Assembly: GCA_030272155.1 (NCBI GenBank)
Contig: CP126198.1
Location: forward strand, 5,616,501 to 5,680,500
Length of the DNA: 64,000 bases
Source: Tetradesmus obliquus
Lineage: Eukaryota; Chlorophyta; Chlorophyceae; Sphaeropleales; Scenedesmaceae
Reading direction: 5' to 3'
Shown here: positions 37,401-51,184 of the stretch, piece after piece
Numbering within the stretch: position 1 is the first letter of the stretch
Layout: every line of letters starts with the position of its first letter
Notes under the pieces: generated by a model
The model's database searches: none
Told to the model about the DNA's origin: nothing
The model's input: only the letters and a program-made list of their open reading frames with translations
Program-made: the position numbers and the translations under genes

Positions 37401-37776
37401 CCGCCGCTGCTGCTGCTGCTGCTGCTGCTGCCGCTGCTGCTGCTGCTGCAGGCCCGCTGCTGGGCATATCCTCCAACTCGCTGCTGCGCAGCCCCCTGAG
37501 CCGCTAGCTCAATGTGCACAACAACCAACATGTCACTCCTCCTCCTGCTGCTGCTGCTGCTGCTGCTTTTGCAGGCCCGCTGCTGGGCATTTCTTCCAAC
37601 ACGCTGCTGCGCAGCCCGCTCAGCCGCTGGCTCAACACGCACAACCAACCAACATGCCACTGCTGATGCCGCTGCTGCTGCTGCTGCTGCTGCTGCTGCA
37701 GGCCCACTGCTGGGCATATCCTCCAACTCGCTGCTGCGCAGCCCCGTCAGCCGCTGGCTCAAGGTGCCACCAATAC

Positions 37777-37830
<54 letters not shown>

Positions 37831-37927
37831 AGGCCCGCTGCTGGGCATTTCCTCCAACTCGCTGCTGCGCACCCCCGTCAGCCGCTGGCTCAACACGCAC
37901 AACCAACCAACATGCCACTGCTGCTGC

Positions 37928-37966
<39 letters not shown>

Positions 37967-40462
37967 AGGCCCACTGCTGGGCATATCCTCCAACTCGCTG
38001 CTGCGCAGCCCCCTCAGCCGCTGGCTCAACGTGCCGGGCACTTATGAGGGGCTGCTGCTGGATGCCAAAAAGAAAGGCGCGCTCAAGCGCAAGGCGGCAG
38101 ATGTGAAAGTGGGCCCGCTGCGGCATGCGCGGGGCGTGCATTATGACGGGGATCCTGTTCACATCAGCGTGCAGGTGCGTGAGAAAGGCTGTAGCGTGCT
38201 TGTGTTGCCGGCTGGCCTGTTGTAGATGGCTGGTTTGTGCTGTTTTGATGGAGGTCTGTGGTGGCTGACATGGGCCGCGCAGCTATAAGGGGCTGCTGCT
38301 GGATGCCAAAAAGAAAGGCGCGCTCAAGCGCAAGGCGGCGGATGTGGAAGTGGGACCGCTGCGGCATGCGCGGGGCGTGCATTATGATGGGGATCCCGTG
38401 CACATCAGCGTGCAGGTGCGTGCGGAGGCTGGTGTTGTTTTTAATGTTTGCGCTGGTGCGTGGTGTAGGTGGGACCCCTGAGCGGCTGGTGGGCAAGCTT
38501 GGCTGCTTCCCTGATTTATGCTGCTGCTGCTGCTGCTGCTGTTTCTACAATTGGCACCAACAGCACTCTCCAGGCTGTGTTGAAGGGGGGCGGCAGCCCG
38601 GGGCGCCTGGTGGTCAAGCTGGGCTCAGAGAAACCTGACCTCTGCTGCTGCTGCTGCCACCGCTGCTACTGCTGCTGCTGGCACAAACAATGTTCTTGTA
38701 AAGGCTGTCGTGATGGCGGAGTGGATAAATTGACCCAGCTGCTGCTGGCACAATGTATCTTTGCTGTGCAGGCTGTCTTAAAAGAGGGTGGCAGCCGCGA
38801 GCGCCTGGTGGTCAAGCTGCCTTCCTCATCTTTGCTGCTGCTGCCGCTGCTGCTGCTTGCCCTGTGCCTTCCTACAGGCTGTTGTGAAGGAGGGTGGTGG
38901 CCCCGAGAGGCTGGTGGTCAAGCTGGGCGTGGAAAAACTAAGCTATGCCGCTGCCACCGCTGCTGCTGCTGCTGCTGTCAACACAATGAATTTCCTTGTG
39001 TACAGGCCGTGGTAAAGGAGGGTGGCGGCCCAGAGCGCCTGGTAGTCAAGCTGGGCATTGAAAAGCCGGCCAAGGGCCACCTAGAATTTGCAAGGCGGCT
39101 GCTGGGTCTGGCGGTGGCTGAGGTGCCCCCAGCAGCAGCAGCAGCAGCAGCAGCCGCAGGCATGCGGGCGGCACAGGCCAAGGAGCAGGAAGGTGCGTGA
39201 CTGTGGTTTGCATGGGTATGTGGCTGGTAGGGCTCTGTGTAGCGCTGCAGCTGTTTGCTATGTGCTTTATGGCAGCAAGCCTTGATGTCCAGTTGACTTG
39301 GAGAAGCCTTGCGTAGTGATAAAGAAGCCGGCCAAGGGCCACCCAGACTTTGCACGGCGGCTGCTGGGGCTGGCAGTGGCTGAGGCACCACCACCAGCAG
39401 CAGCAGCAGCAGCAGCAGCATCAAACATGCGGCCGGCACAGGCCAAGGAGCAGGAAGGTGCATGGATGTATCGTGTGTTGTCTGTACTGCTGATTTGGTA
39501 GGGATCTGCGCTGCGCTGCACCTGGGTGTGTGCTCTATGGCAGCAAGCCTCAGCCTTGGGTTGGGTTGAGTCGCATATCAGCTTTGTTCAATTTAAGAGA
39601 AGCCTGCCAAGGGCCACCCCGACATTGCAAGGCGGCCGCTGGGGCTGGCAGTGGCTGAGGCACCACCACCAGCAGCAGCATCAAACATGAGGCCGGCACA
39701 GGCCAAGGAGCAGGAAGGTATGTATGTGTGGCTGTGCCGTATGTGGTTGATGTGTGGTTGGTAGGGCTCTGCGCAGCCGTCCAGCTTGGTGTGTGCTCTA
39801 TGGCAGCAAGCCTTGATCTTGAGTTGAGTTGCAGAAGCTTTGTGTAGTGTTATTGAAGACGGCCAAGGGCCACCCTGACTTTGCGCGGCTGCTGCTAGGG
39901 CTGGCAGTGGCTGAGGCACCCCCAGCAGCAGCAGCACCGAACATGAGGCCGGCACAGCCCAAGGAGCAGGAAGGTGCGCTGATGTATTGTGTGTGGCTTA
40001 TAATGCTTGGTAGGGCTGTGCGCAGCGCTGCAGCTTTTGGTGGGTGCTTTGATAGCAGCAAGAATCAACCTTCAGTTGAGGAAGCCTTGTGTAGTAGTGG
40101 GTAGAGAAGCCGGCCAAGGGCAGCCCCGACTTTGCACGGCAGCTGCTGGGGCTGGCAGTGGCTGAGGCACCGCCCGCAGCAGCAGCAGCAGCAGCAGCAG
40201 GCGTGCGGCCGGCACAGGCGCAGCCTGAAGGTATGTTTGCGTACAGGGCTTATGTGCAGAGGTAAACTGTCCATGACAGCACACACTGTCCATTACAGCA
40301 CACACTGTGCAGCAGGTGAATGCAGCTAAGCAGACGCAGCCACGGCCTGCTGACCCACTCGCTGCCGCCGTTGTTGCTGCTGCTGCAGATGAGCTGCTTG
40401 GCGCCAAGTCGGTGCAGACACATGGTGGCTTGACATTGAACGCTGCCGCTGCTGAAACGCGC

Positions 40463-40512
<50 letters not shown>

Positions 40513-40605
40513 AGATGAGCTGCTGGGCGCCAAGTTGGTGCGGGCGCGTGGCGGCGTGACGTTTGGCACCGAAGATGAGGAGCAGGAGGACATGGCCACT
40601 GAAAC

Positions 40606-40651
<46 letters not shown>

Positions 40652-40767
40652 AGATGAGATGTTGGGGGCCAAGTCCGTGAGGGCACGCGGCGGGGTGACG
40701 TTTGGCGCTGCCGCTGCTGCTGCTGAAACATGCTGGTGCTTCTGCTGCTGCTGCTACTGAAACATGC

Positions 40768-40802
<35 letters not shown>

Positions 40803-43787
40803 AGATGAGCTGGTTGGCGCCAAATCTGCGAGGGCGCGCGGCGGCGTGACGTTTGGCGCTGCGGATGCTGATGCTGAAGATGAGCAGGAGGATGCAGCAG
40901 CAGGCGGCGAGGAGGGCAGGGGCAGCGACGATGAGGAGGGGCCTGCGCGGAGCAAGAAAAAGGTCAGCACTGCTTGAATCACCAAATGCCGCTGTGGTGT
41001 CATGCAGCAGTGCTTTTGACAGTCAGTTGCATGCAAGCAGGCTATTGATACATCCTAGAAGATCACAGAAATACACGTTTTTGTGACGTGCTGCACATAT
41101 CATAGGCTGCAGCAGCAGCCTCAGCAGCGTGCAAGCACTTGCAGTGTGATCTACAGAGGTGGATTGTGTGGTTGCTGAGTTGATGTGTGTCATTTGCTGG
41201 TGGATGTATGTCTCGTTTGTACAGCTGCTGCTGCATGGCAAGCTGTGCAGAGTCTGCACATGGATGGTGCGAGCAGCCAGGTAGCGTGCAGTTGGTGCCT
41301 GAGGCTGGCTGCTGGCAGTGCTGCCTGAGCTGTGAGGGGTTTGACAGATGCGGCGTTTGCTGCTGCTGCTGCTGCTGCCGCTGCAGAATGACCGCGTCGC
41401 GGACTGGGTGCGCCAGGCGTCAGGACTGGTGAGTGCGGCAAGCTGCCGCTGCTGCTGCGCCGCTTGCTGCTTGTGAAGTCAGTGATTATAATTGCTTCTT
41501 TGTTACCCAGCAGTAGAAGCACATCATGTTTAGGCAGCATGCAGCACGGCCATCACTGCCGTGGAGGCTGAGGAGGCTGAGGAGCTACTTTCTGGCAACA
41601 ACCACGTGCTCCCTTTCTCTTACAATGCCTGCTTCTTGCCCTGCAGACTGCCGCTACCACTGCTGTCGAGGCAGAGGAGTCGCTGGCAGGCAACGGGTTT
41701 GCTGGCGGCCTGCCGCCGCCGCCAGATGAGCAGCCGCCAGACACGCTGGCTGATGGATACTTGGCACCACCTGAGACGAATCTGGCGGGCGGTGATGCAG
41801 GCTCGGTCATGTCTGGCGGTGAGCAATGGCATAATGTTATGTGTTCCCAAGTGCTTTCGAAAGCATTTGCTGCGCTGCTAGTGTGTCACGAGACAGGTTT
41901 GGTGATGTCTGGCGGTGACCAGCAGCTGAGTGGCACACGCATGTTTTGCGTGCACTGCCAGTGCACAGTGTGTGATCATTGAACAACGATTGCTGTTGAG
42001 GATGGTGCGCTGGCTGACGGGTGCCTGGTACCGCCTGAGGCCGATCTAGCGGGGATGCAGGCTCGGTCATGTCCGGCAGTGAGCAGCTGATGTGCTTGAG
42101 ATTTGCCAGTGCTGTCGTATTATAAGGATGATCAGCGCTGCAAGTACGCCAGGGTGTAGCCCCGGTGGTGTCTGGCGGTCATGGATGAAGCTGCTGCTGC
42201 TGCTATTGCTGCTGCCAGGTGACGACGGCGCCTTGTCAGCGCCCGATGGAAGCGAGGCGGGCAAGTACAAGAGCGACTTCAAGCCAGCAAAAGAAACCAC
42301 CACCGCTGTTGCTGCTGCTGCTGCCGCCACAGGTGACGGCGCCTCATCAGCGCCCGATGGCAGCGAAGCAGGGGCATACGAGAGTGACTTCAAGCCAGCA
42401 AATGAACCACGGCTGCTGCTGCTTGTGCTGCTGCTGCTGCTGCTGCTTGTGCTGCTGCTGCTGCTGCTGTTGCTGCTGCCAGGTGACGACGGCGCCTCGT
42501 CAGCGCCCGATGGAAGCGAGGCGGGCGAGTACAAGAGCGACTTCAAGTTAGCAACTGAACCACTGCTGCTGCTGCTGCTGCCGCCACAGGTGACGGCGCC
42601 TCGTCGGCGCCGGATGGCAGCGAGGCAGGGGCCTACGAGAGCGACATCAAGCGCGGCAAGCGGCTGCGGCGGCTGGCACGCATGCTCAACGGCAAGCAGG
42701 CGCAGAAGGTGCGGCACATGATAATGATATGTCATCACAAGATACCTGTAGGCTGCCAGTGGCTTCCACAAGCACGCCTCACAGTCACACCATCCTTGTT
42801 GTTGAGAATTACGCGCAATATCTGTCCGAAATGCATGTGTGAAAACACGCATGCCTGCTCAATCAACGCCAGCTGCTACACCTGATCCAGCCATTTTATG
42901 CCACCGCAGGCCGCCGCGCGCTTCTACAAGCACGCCTGCCTGCTCACTCTGGGCCTCTTTGTGGCGCACACGGCGTGCTTCGCGGCCAGCGTCAGCCTGA
43001 TCAACGCGCAGAACCAGTACATCCAGGAGGTGGACGATGCGGGGGCAGCCGTCATCACTCTGCACCGCATGGCCATCGACTGCAGGTGGGCTGGCGCATG
43101 TGGTTGTTTTGTGGGATGAAATCGAGTGTGTCAGCCTGCAGATGAGCTCTGGGGAAGCTGGGTGAAGTGCTAGGCTGCAGGCAGCACCAATGCCACGCTG
43201 GATTGCATGGCAGCAGCGGGGTGTTGTGGTATTAGGAGGGTGGCATGGTTGCAGTGCAGCGCAGAACCAGTACATCCAGGAGGTGGACGATGCAGGGGCA
43301 GCCGTCATCACGCTGCACCGCATGGCCATCGACTGCAGGTGTGTGTGTGGGGGGGGGTAAGCAATCACATGTGAAAGCATGCAAGTGTGGGGTTTGCGGG
43401 GAGGGAGCGTGCATCGTCGTCTTCACGCTGCACCGCATGGCCATCGACTGCAGGTGGGTATGTGTGTGGGAAACAACACGGATGGCGGGGGTGGCGCAGG
43501 TGATGTAGCATGGCCTCATCCTGCACTTGGGACGTTGCTTGTGGACTTGTCATGTGCACGATCCGTGCTTCGATAACACTTGACTGCTCGTGTGTGCTGT
43601 GACCCAGTGGCAGGTTGGCAGTGAACGGGCGGGCAACAGGCCGGCCCTACTGCAGGTCCCCTAACTACCCTCTGCCTAACTTGCTGCTGCCGCTGCTGCT
43701 GCTGCTGCTGTTGCCAGGGTGCTGGACGCGCTGCACAAGAGCGTTGATCAGTTGGGCATCTTCACGCAGGCTGACACATCAACCTGG

Positions 43788-43828
<41 letters not shown>

Positions 43829-44563
43829 GCTGCCAGGGTGCTGGACGCGCTGCACAAGGGCATCGAGCAGCCAGCATCTTCACACAAGCTGACACATCAA
43901 CCTGGCTGCCGCTGCTGCTGCTGCTGCTGCCGCTGCTGCTGCTGCCAGGGTGCTGGACGCGCTGCACAAGGGCATTGAGCAGCCGGGCATCTTCACGCAG
44001 GCTGACCTGGCTGGCTTCAGTGCCTTGTTTGAGGAGGCGATTGATCTCTTCCACACAGACCACGAGCGCACGTATTTGGGCCGCACAGGCATGCGGCGCT
44101 TCGTCAACCGCCAGAAGTGAGTGGCATGAGGCTGCATCTCAGGAGAGGCGTTGTTGTTACATAGGCTGTTGCGCAAGCGGCGTGGTGTAGTGCTGCAGCT
44201 GGGCCCTTCTGCTGCGCACCCACCTGGGGCGCACAGGCATGAGGCGCTTCTTTAACAACATGTGTGGCGGCTGCTGCTGCTGCTGGCGCAGGTACAAGCT
44301 GCACGACTACTGGGAGAGCAACATGTGTGCCGACTGCTGCTGCTGTCGCTGCCGCTGCTGCTGCTGCCGCAGGTACAAGCTGCGCGACTACTGGGAGAGC
44401 AACATGTGTGCCGACTGCTGCTGCTGCTGCTGCTGCCGCAGGTACAAGCTGCGTGACCACTGGGAGAGCAACATGTGTGCCGACTGCTGCTGCTGTCGCT
44501 GCTGCTGCTGCTGCTGCCGCAGGTACAAGCTGCGCGACTACTGGGAGAGCAACATGTGTGCCG

Positions 44564-44602
<39 letters not shown>

Positions 44603-47600
44603 GCAGGTACAAGCTGCGCGACTACTGGGAGAGCAACATGTGTGCCGACTGCTGCTGCTGCTGCTGCTGTTGCCGCAGGTACAAGCTGCGCGACTACTGG
44701 GAGAGCAACATGTGGAATGCCACCAACTACATCGACACGGTGCCGCCTGTTGCTGAGACTGAGCCCATGGGCCTGTGGGAGCTGGGCAACTGGGTGGTGG
44801 CGGGTGAGGCGGCACGCAGCTGTGTCGCGCCCTGTAAATATTGTTGCGATGAAAGGCCGCTCAGCTGTGCATTACTACTATTCATTGCGTGAAAGATACA
44901 GCCAGTTGTGTGGCTGAGCTGATTGGGCTGCAGACAATGCACTACAGTTTCAGAGGTGCACGAAAACCTGCTGCTGCTGCTTCTGCTGCTGCTGCAGCCG
45001 CGCGAGAGGTGCTCAGCAACCACGAGCGCATGACGGCCGGCGGCGTGCCGCTGAGCGAGAACCGCTTCTGGCGCTTTGTGATGGACAACGGGCCCTGGGC
45101 GCTGTACAACGGCTACAAGGTCACACTCTACGGCCTGGTGCGCGGCCGGTGGCCATGATGTTATGTTGTTACATGACATGTTAATTTTTCCACTAGGAAG
45201 ATTGGCAGTTGATCAATCATGCAGGTGGGCCCTGGGCGCTGTGCCACGGCTCTGATGTCATGCTCTGCGGCTGGTGCGCAGCCTGTGGCCATGTTACTAT
45301 GTTGTTACATGACGTGCCATTTGGCACTTTGAAAGTCGGCGTGTGATCAGTTGTAAAGGTGTTCCCTGGGCGCTGTGCAACGGCTACAAGCTCACACTTC
45401 ACGGCCTGGTGCACCACTATACGACTTACGAACTCTTTTTACTTTTATGTGGCCAGTGGTGCTATCGATTGTGTTAGTGGGCCTTGGGCAGTGTACAACG
45501 GCCACAAGCTCACGCTCTACGGCCTGGTGCGCAAGTCATGATGTTGTTACATGACATGTTATTATTGTTGACGAAAGCAAATTGACCCATTGAAACAAAA
45601 CATATTTGAAATAACCCGGCACAGTTTGCTCCTTGGCATTGCTGGCCATCAACTCAAGCAATTGACTATACAGCTGTTGCAACACGTTTCCCCTTCCTGC
45701 TGCTGCTGCTGCTGCTGCAGGTGGAGCGTGCTGCTGCCAAGATGGGCGAGGTCAGCAGCGCCATGGTGCTGCTGCTGGTGCTGGAGGGCTGCGTGCTGTT
45801 CATCAGCGCTGCCGCGTACATCACCTGGCTCATATCGCGCATGGTGTCGCAGCGCGCCAACCTGTTCAGCGTGTTCCTGGTCATACCGACTGGCTTCCTG
45901 AGGGCGCTGGCCAGCAAGCAGGTGAGCGGCACTCCTTGCAAATACTCATAACCAGCAAGCAGGTGTGTGGCACTGCATGCGTATATTCATCACCAGCAAG
46001 CAGGCATGCAGGAAGTGTACACACTTCACCTTGTGGCATTGTCCGCCAGCGCCTGAGCACAGCACCGCAGCACAACGTGTTATCAGAAACATTGTTCATT
46101 GCTGCCGGCGTGACATCTTGCGGTGTTCACCTGCAATTGTGACGCTGACTCAGCGTGATTATGCGCTGGCTCAGCGCAATTCTGATGTTGCTGACTCAGC
46201 TTATGTTTGTCGTTACTGACTCACCATGATCCTGGCACTGATTTGATGCTGCAGGTGGTGCTGGATGAGGATGCTGACAGCGACGAGGGCAGCGATGCAG
46301 GCGACCCGGGCGTGCCACAGCAGCGGCAGCAGGAGGGCGAGGGGCAGGACGCACAGAAGGTGGGGCAGTGGGGGGCAGCGCAGCGCTGCGCAAGATAGAA
46401 AGTCTTTTTCCTGCAAGGTAGAACGCGTGTGGTTGGGATCTGTCCAGACTGTATGTGTATGCTTAACAGCGTGGGCGCCTGCCTGTGCCGAGTGGAAAAG
46501 CGTGTCTACCTTGTGGCTGACGTGTGTCTATGTGTCTGCCCATCTGCCCACATCACACTGCAGGTGAACCTGAGCATATTTGGCAAGAAGGCAACAAGCA
46601 GCCAAGCGAGGGCGGCCACCACAACTACCGTTACTCACACACCTTATGAACCTTCCTTCTGGCTGCTGCTGCTGCGCAGGTCAACCTGAGCATATTCGGC
46701 AAGAAAACCAAGCAGCCCAGCGAGGGCGGCTACAACGACTTCTTCAGCAAGCAGCAGCAGCAGCGCGGCTCGCTGCTGGCGCGAGTTGCGTCCTCAATGA
46801 ACCCGCTGCGCTGGTTCGGCAGCGGCAAGGGCAGCAGGGTCGACACAGGTGGGCGGCGGGGTGTCTCAGAAGCCTCTGCCTTCAGTTCAAATAGACTGCA
46901 TGTAATGAGTTCAGCACATGTGCTGACAGTTGCAAAGTCTGCAGGTTTGCTAGTGCTGCGTTAACGAGATACAATGACGCCGCACACGGCATGGGACACT
47001 CACCAAGCCGCACATACATGCTTAACGTGCATTTCTGACCAATAGCCATCTCTGCATGCTGCTGCTGCTGCGCCTGCAGGCAAGAAGCAGTTGGTGCGCA
47101 ACAGCAGGGACGCCTACATTGTGGCAGCACCCTACGTGCTGTGGGCCTTCCTCATCATCTTTGCCTACCTGCTGACCATTGTGGAACTCAAGTCGGTGAG
47201 GAGGCTGTGGCTGCTTGTGCACAGGCCTGGTTGTACATGGTCTTTTGAGCTGCCTCATCCTGCTGCTCAGTGCTTCAAAGCGCTATAAACTACAGCCTTT
47301 GATTGCACATAACCATATTAGTGCTGTGCGGGGAGCAGTCAGCAGTTTCAGCCTCAGCAAACCTGTTTTGACACCTGGTTGTGTGGCTGGCTGTCTGACC
47401 ATCGTGGAACTGAAGTCGGTGAGGCGGCTGCTGCAGCCGGCTGTGCACAGGATTGATAATTTCAGCTGCCTCATCTTGCGGCTCAGCTTTCCAGGCACAA
47501 AAAAATCCTTTGCCTACCTGCTGACCATTGTGGAGTTGAAATTGGTGAGGAGGAGGCTGCTGGTGATGCTGATGCTGCTGGTGATGCTGATGCTGATGCT

Positions 47601-49262
47601 GATGCTGCTACTGCTGCTTGCTGCTGCTGCTGCTGCTGCTGCTGTTCCTTTTACTCCCTGCAGGTGCAGGGCCCCTTCCGCATGCTCAACAGCATCAACT
47701 TCCTGGTGTTCCGCGTGACCCGCGGCGTGCTGTTTGCGCTGGAGATCTGTATGGCGCCTGACGCAGCCAGCATGGTGAGATCCAGCAGTTGGAATCTGAT
47801 CTTGAGTGCCTGTTATCTGAGATCTAAGATCTGAGATCTGGCCGTGAGTGCCTCAGATGTGAGATCTTACATTGAGCGTGTCTGAGATCTGCATGGCGCC
47901 TGACGCAGCCAGCATGGTGAGTGCCGGCAGTTGGGATCTGATATTGAGTGCTGCTGATCTCAGATCTGAGGTCTGAGATCTGGGCGTGAGTGCCTCGCAT
48001 CTGAGGTCCTAGATCGTTAGTGTCTGAGATCTGCATGGCACTGGACGCGACTAGCACCGGGAGTGCCTGATATCTGATGCGTGATGGGGCGTGCTTGAGA
48101 ACTTAGCTCTGTCTGTGCGTGCCGAAGATCTTCATCAAAAACGGCAGCATGTGCCGCAGCTGCATCTCCTAGCCACAGCAACTGACATCCGCACCGCTTG
48201 ACAAGACTGCATGTGCCGCATTGCTTTTCTGCAGGCGCTGCGCAAGCAGCGGACAGTGCAGCGGCTGCACGACATGCAGCGCGACTACACCTGCATGCGA
48301 CAGCTGCTGGCCTTTACACAGTCTGTTCAGGCTTGTCATGACAAGACAGCATTTGCCGCTTTCTTTCCCGCAGGCGCTGCGCAAGGAGCAGACGGTGCAG
48401 CAGCTGCACGACATGCAGCGCGACTACACTTCCTTCCCGTACGATGACGTCTCCTTGTGACAGCAACTGACCTCTGCCCCGCTGCAAAAGCCTGCTTGTG
48501 CTGCATCTTTTGTTTGCAGGCGCTGTGCAGGACACTAACAGTCCAGCTGCTGCCCGGCATGCGCCGCAGTGGCAGCTCCTTGACCTCCGCACCTGCATGT
48601 TTCCTCGCAGGCGCTGCGCAAGCAGCAGACGGTGCAGCGGCTGCACGACATGCAGCGCGACTACACCGCTTTCCTGTACGGCTTCGACGCACTGGGGCCC
48701 AATGAGGAGCCGGACGACCTGACCACCTACCAGGCCGCGGTATTCCAGAATGCTGACCTGGCGCACGTGTTCTTCAGGTGAGCCGGCGCACCAGTGTGTT
48801 GAGAGATTTGCGGTGCACATGGGCTGTTCCAGAATGCTGACCTGGCGCACGTGTTCTTCAGGTGAGCCGGCGCACCAGTGTGTTGAGAGATTTGCGGTGC
48901 ACATGGGCTGTTCCAGAATGCTGACCTGGCGCACGTGTTCTTCAGGTGAGCCGGCGCATGCCACCAGACTGTTGAGTATATGTTGAGTTCAACATGTCAC
49001 CGTGTTTTGGCTGATTTCCCTGCGACGCTTTCTGCCACTCAATACTGCTGCCGCGACTCGACATCTGCTTGCCACTGCGTGTGCGTGCCTGCTCTAGGAC
49101 CATGGAGTCAGTCCGCCGGACTGCCTGCGCAAGGACCAGGCCAGCTATCAATGTCTCCAAAATGCTGCTGCTGCTGCTGCCATCGTGCATGCGCAGGACC
49201 ACGGACTGCCTGCGCAAGGACAAGGCCAGCTATAAATGTCTCCAAAATGCTGCGGCTGCTGC

Positions 49263-49315
<53 letters not shown>

Positions 49316-49634
49316 TCGTGCATGCGCAGGACCACGGACTGCCTGCGCAAGAACCAGGCCAGCTGCTACCCCGTGGGTCACCCCTTCTATGACGTCTCGC
49401 GCAACGGCTTGGATGCCATGGCTACCAGGTGCGTGTTACATGTCATATGCACAATGTCACATGTCATATGTGACATGTCATATGTCACTTGGTGTTGTGC
49501 AACGGCCTGGACGCCATGGCCACCAGGCGCGGGTTCACATGGCAAATGTAGATTGTTACATGCCATGAGTGACAGGCACTCGCAGGTGCATATGCATGCA
49601 TGCAGGAGACGCAGCTGCTGCTGGTTGACGACCC

Positions 49635-49692
<58 letters not shown>

Positions 49693-49821
49693 CAACACCC
49701 GCGCAGGTTCATGCAGGAGACGCAGCTGCGCTGGCTGACGCCTACTGCTGCTGCTGCTGCTGCTGCCACAACACATTCGCAGATTCATGCAGGACACACA
49801 GCTGCTGCTGGCTGACGCCCA

Positions 49822-49866
<45 letters not shown>

Positions 49867-51139
49867 TTCATGCAGGAGACGCAGCTGCTGCTGGCTGACG
49901 ACCCTCGCGACATCAACGTGAGCAATGCGCGGCTGCGCTACATCTGGCAGCTGGGCCGCAACGACCTCTTCGACGGCATGCAGCTGGCTGACAAGGTGCG
50001 TGTGCGGCCGCTTTGCACTGTATGTTATATGTGTAACAACATGGTGAACGTTTGATGGCATGCAGCTGGCAGACAAGGTGAGCGGCGGCTGGTGAAAGAT
50101 GCCTACTGTGCGTCTGCAACCCATGTCAACAGATGTAACAATATAACGTGGTGATGACAAAAAACAAAAATGTGTGCTTGTGTGACGGCATGCAGCTGGC
50201 AGACAAGGTAAACACAGCATCTGCAGCCACCCAGCAGCCACAGCTTACAATATCATTGTAAGGTATACATTATCATAGGAAAAGAGTAAATGCACTACGT
50301 GTTTGACGACAAGCAGCTGGCAGACAAGGTCAGTGGGCGGCCTCTGCTGCTGTGCGGCTGCAGCTACAGCCGCATACCGACTGGAGCACATCGCGTCCGA
50401 TTAACTCCGCATCACGTATGCTGCTGCTGACACTGCTGCTGATGCCGCCGCCGCTGCTGCTGCTGCTGCTGCCGCAGACTTTCCGCGCCGGCGTGGAGGA
50501 GATATTCGCGCAGGTGCGCATTGTGCACGTGGCCGTATCTGCGCTGAGCCTGCTTGCGGCGCTGAGGCTGTGCTTGCAAGCAATCGTCTTTTTTTACTGT
50601 ACATGCCTGATGAAGAGTGAAGCGCCTGAAGCGCTTTGCTCAGCTTTGACGTTGGCAGTACGATAGATACCTGCACACCGACGCCAGGAAGCTGTTGTCA
50701 GCAACAGCTTTGTGTGCATGTACATAGGCTGTGAAACACAGCTGCAGCCATTGCGGCACGAAAACTCTTCACATCTCGTCGATTTCTGCAAACAAATGCA
50801 ATCGCAGGTGCGCGTGGTGCACGAGGCGATATTCGCGCTGAGCCTGATCGGCGCGATCGCGCTGTGGCTGGGTCTGGTGCGGCCCACGCTGCGGCGGGCT
50901 GCGCGCGAGACGGCGCAGATCGCGGAGATGCTGAGCCAGCTGCCGCCTGAGATGGACGTTGAAGGCATCATTGCACAAGTGGTGCTGGGAGGTGAGTGAG
51001 GCGCTGGGAAGGGTGGTGATGGGATTCGCTGGGTTTGGATTTGGGCGAACACAATACAAGTACACCTGGAAAACCCACAGGGCACAGCAGCTCAGCCTGG
51101 CAGCCTCCCCATTACTGGCTGACTCCCTTCCGTTTTGAA

Positions 51140-51184
<45 letters not shown>

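Noticed and set aside
36617..38041. 474-residue open frame on the minus strand
   Set aside because: It lies antisense to exons 22 and 23 and their copies and consists of Ala, Ser and Gln runs from CTG/CAG tracts. Those repeats have no stops in most frames, so length alone is not evidence. The sense strand has a consistent spliced gene.
44292..44678. CRISPR-like regular array
   Set aside because: The repeats are partial exon copies with CTG spacers in a eukaryotic gene; spacers are not unique sequences and no cas genes are present.
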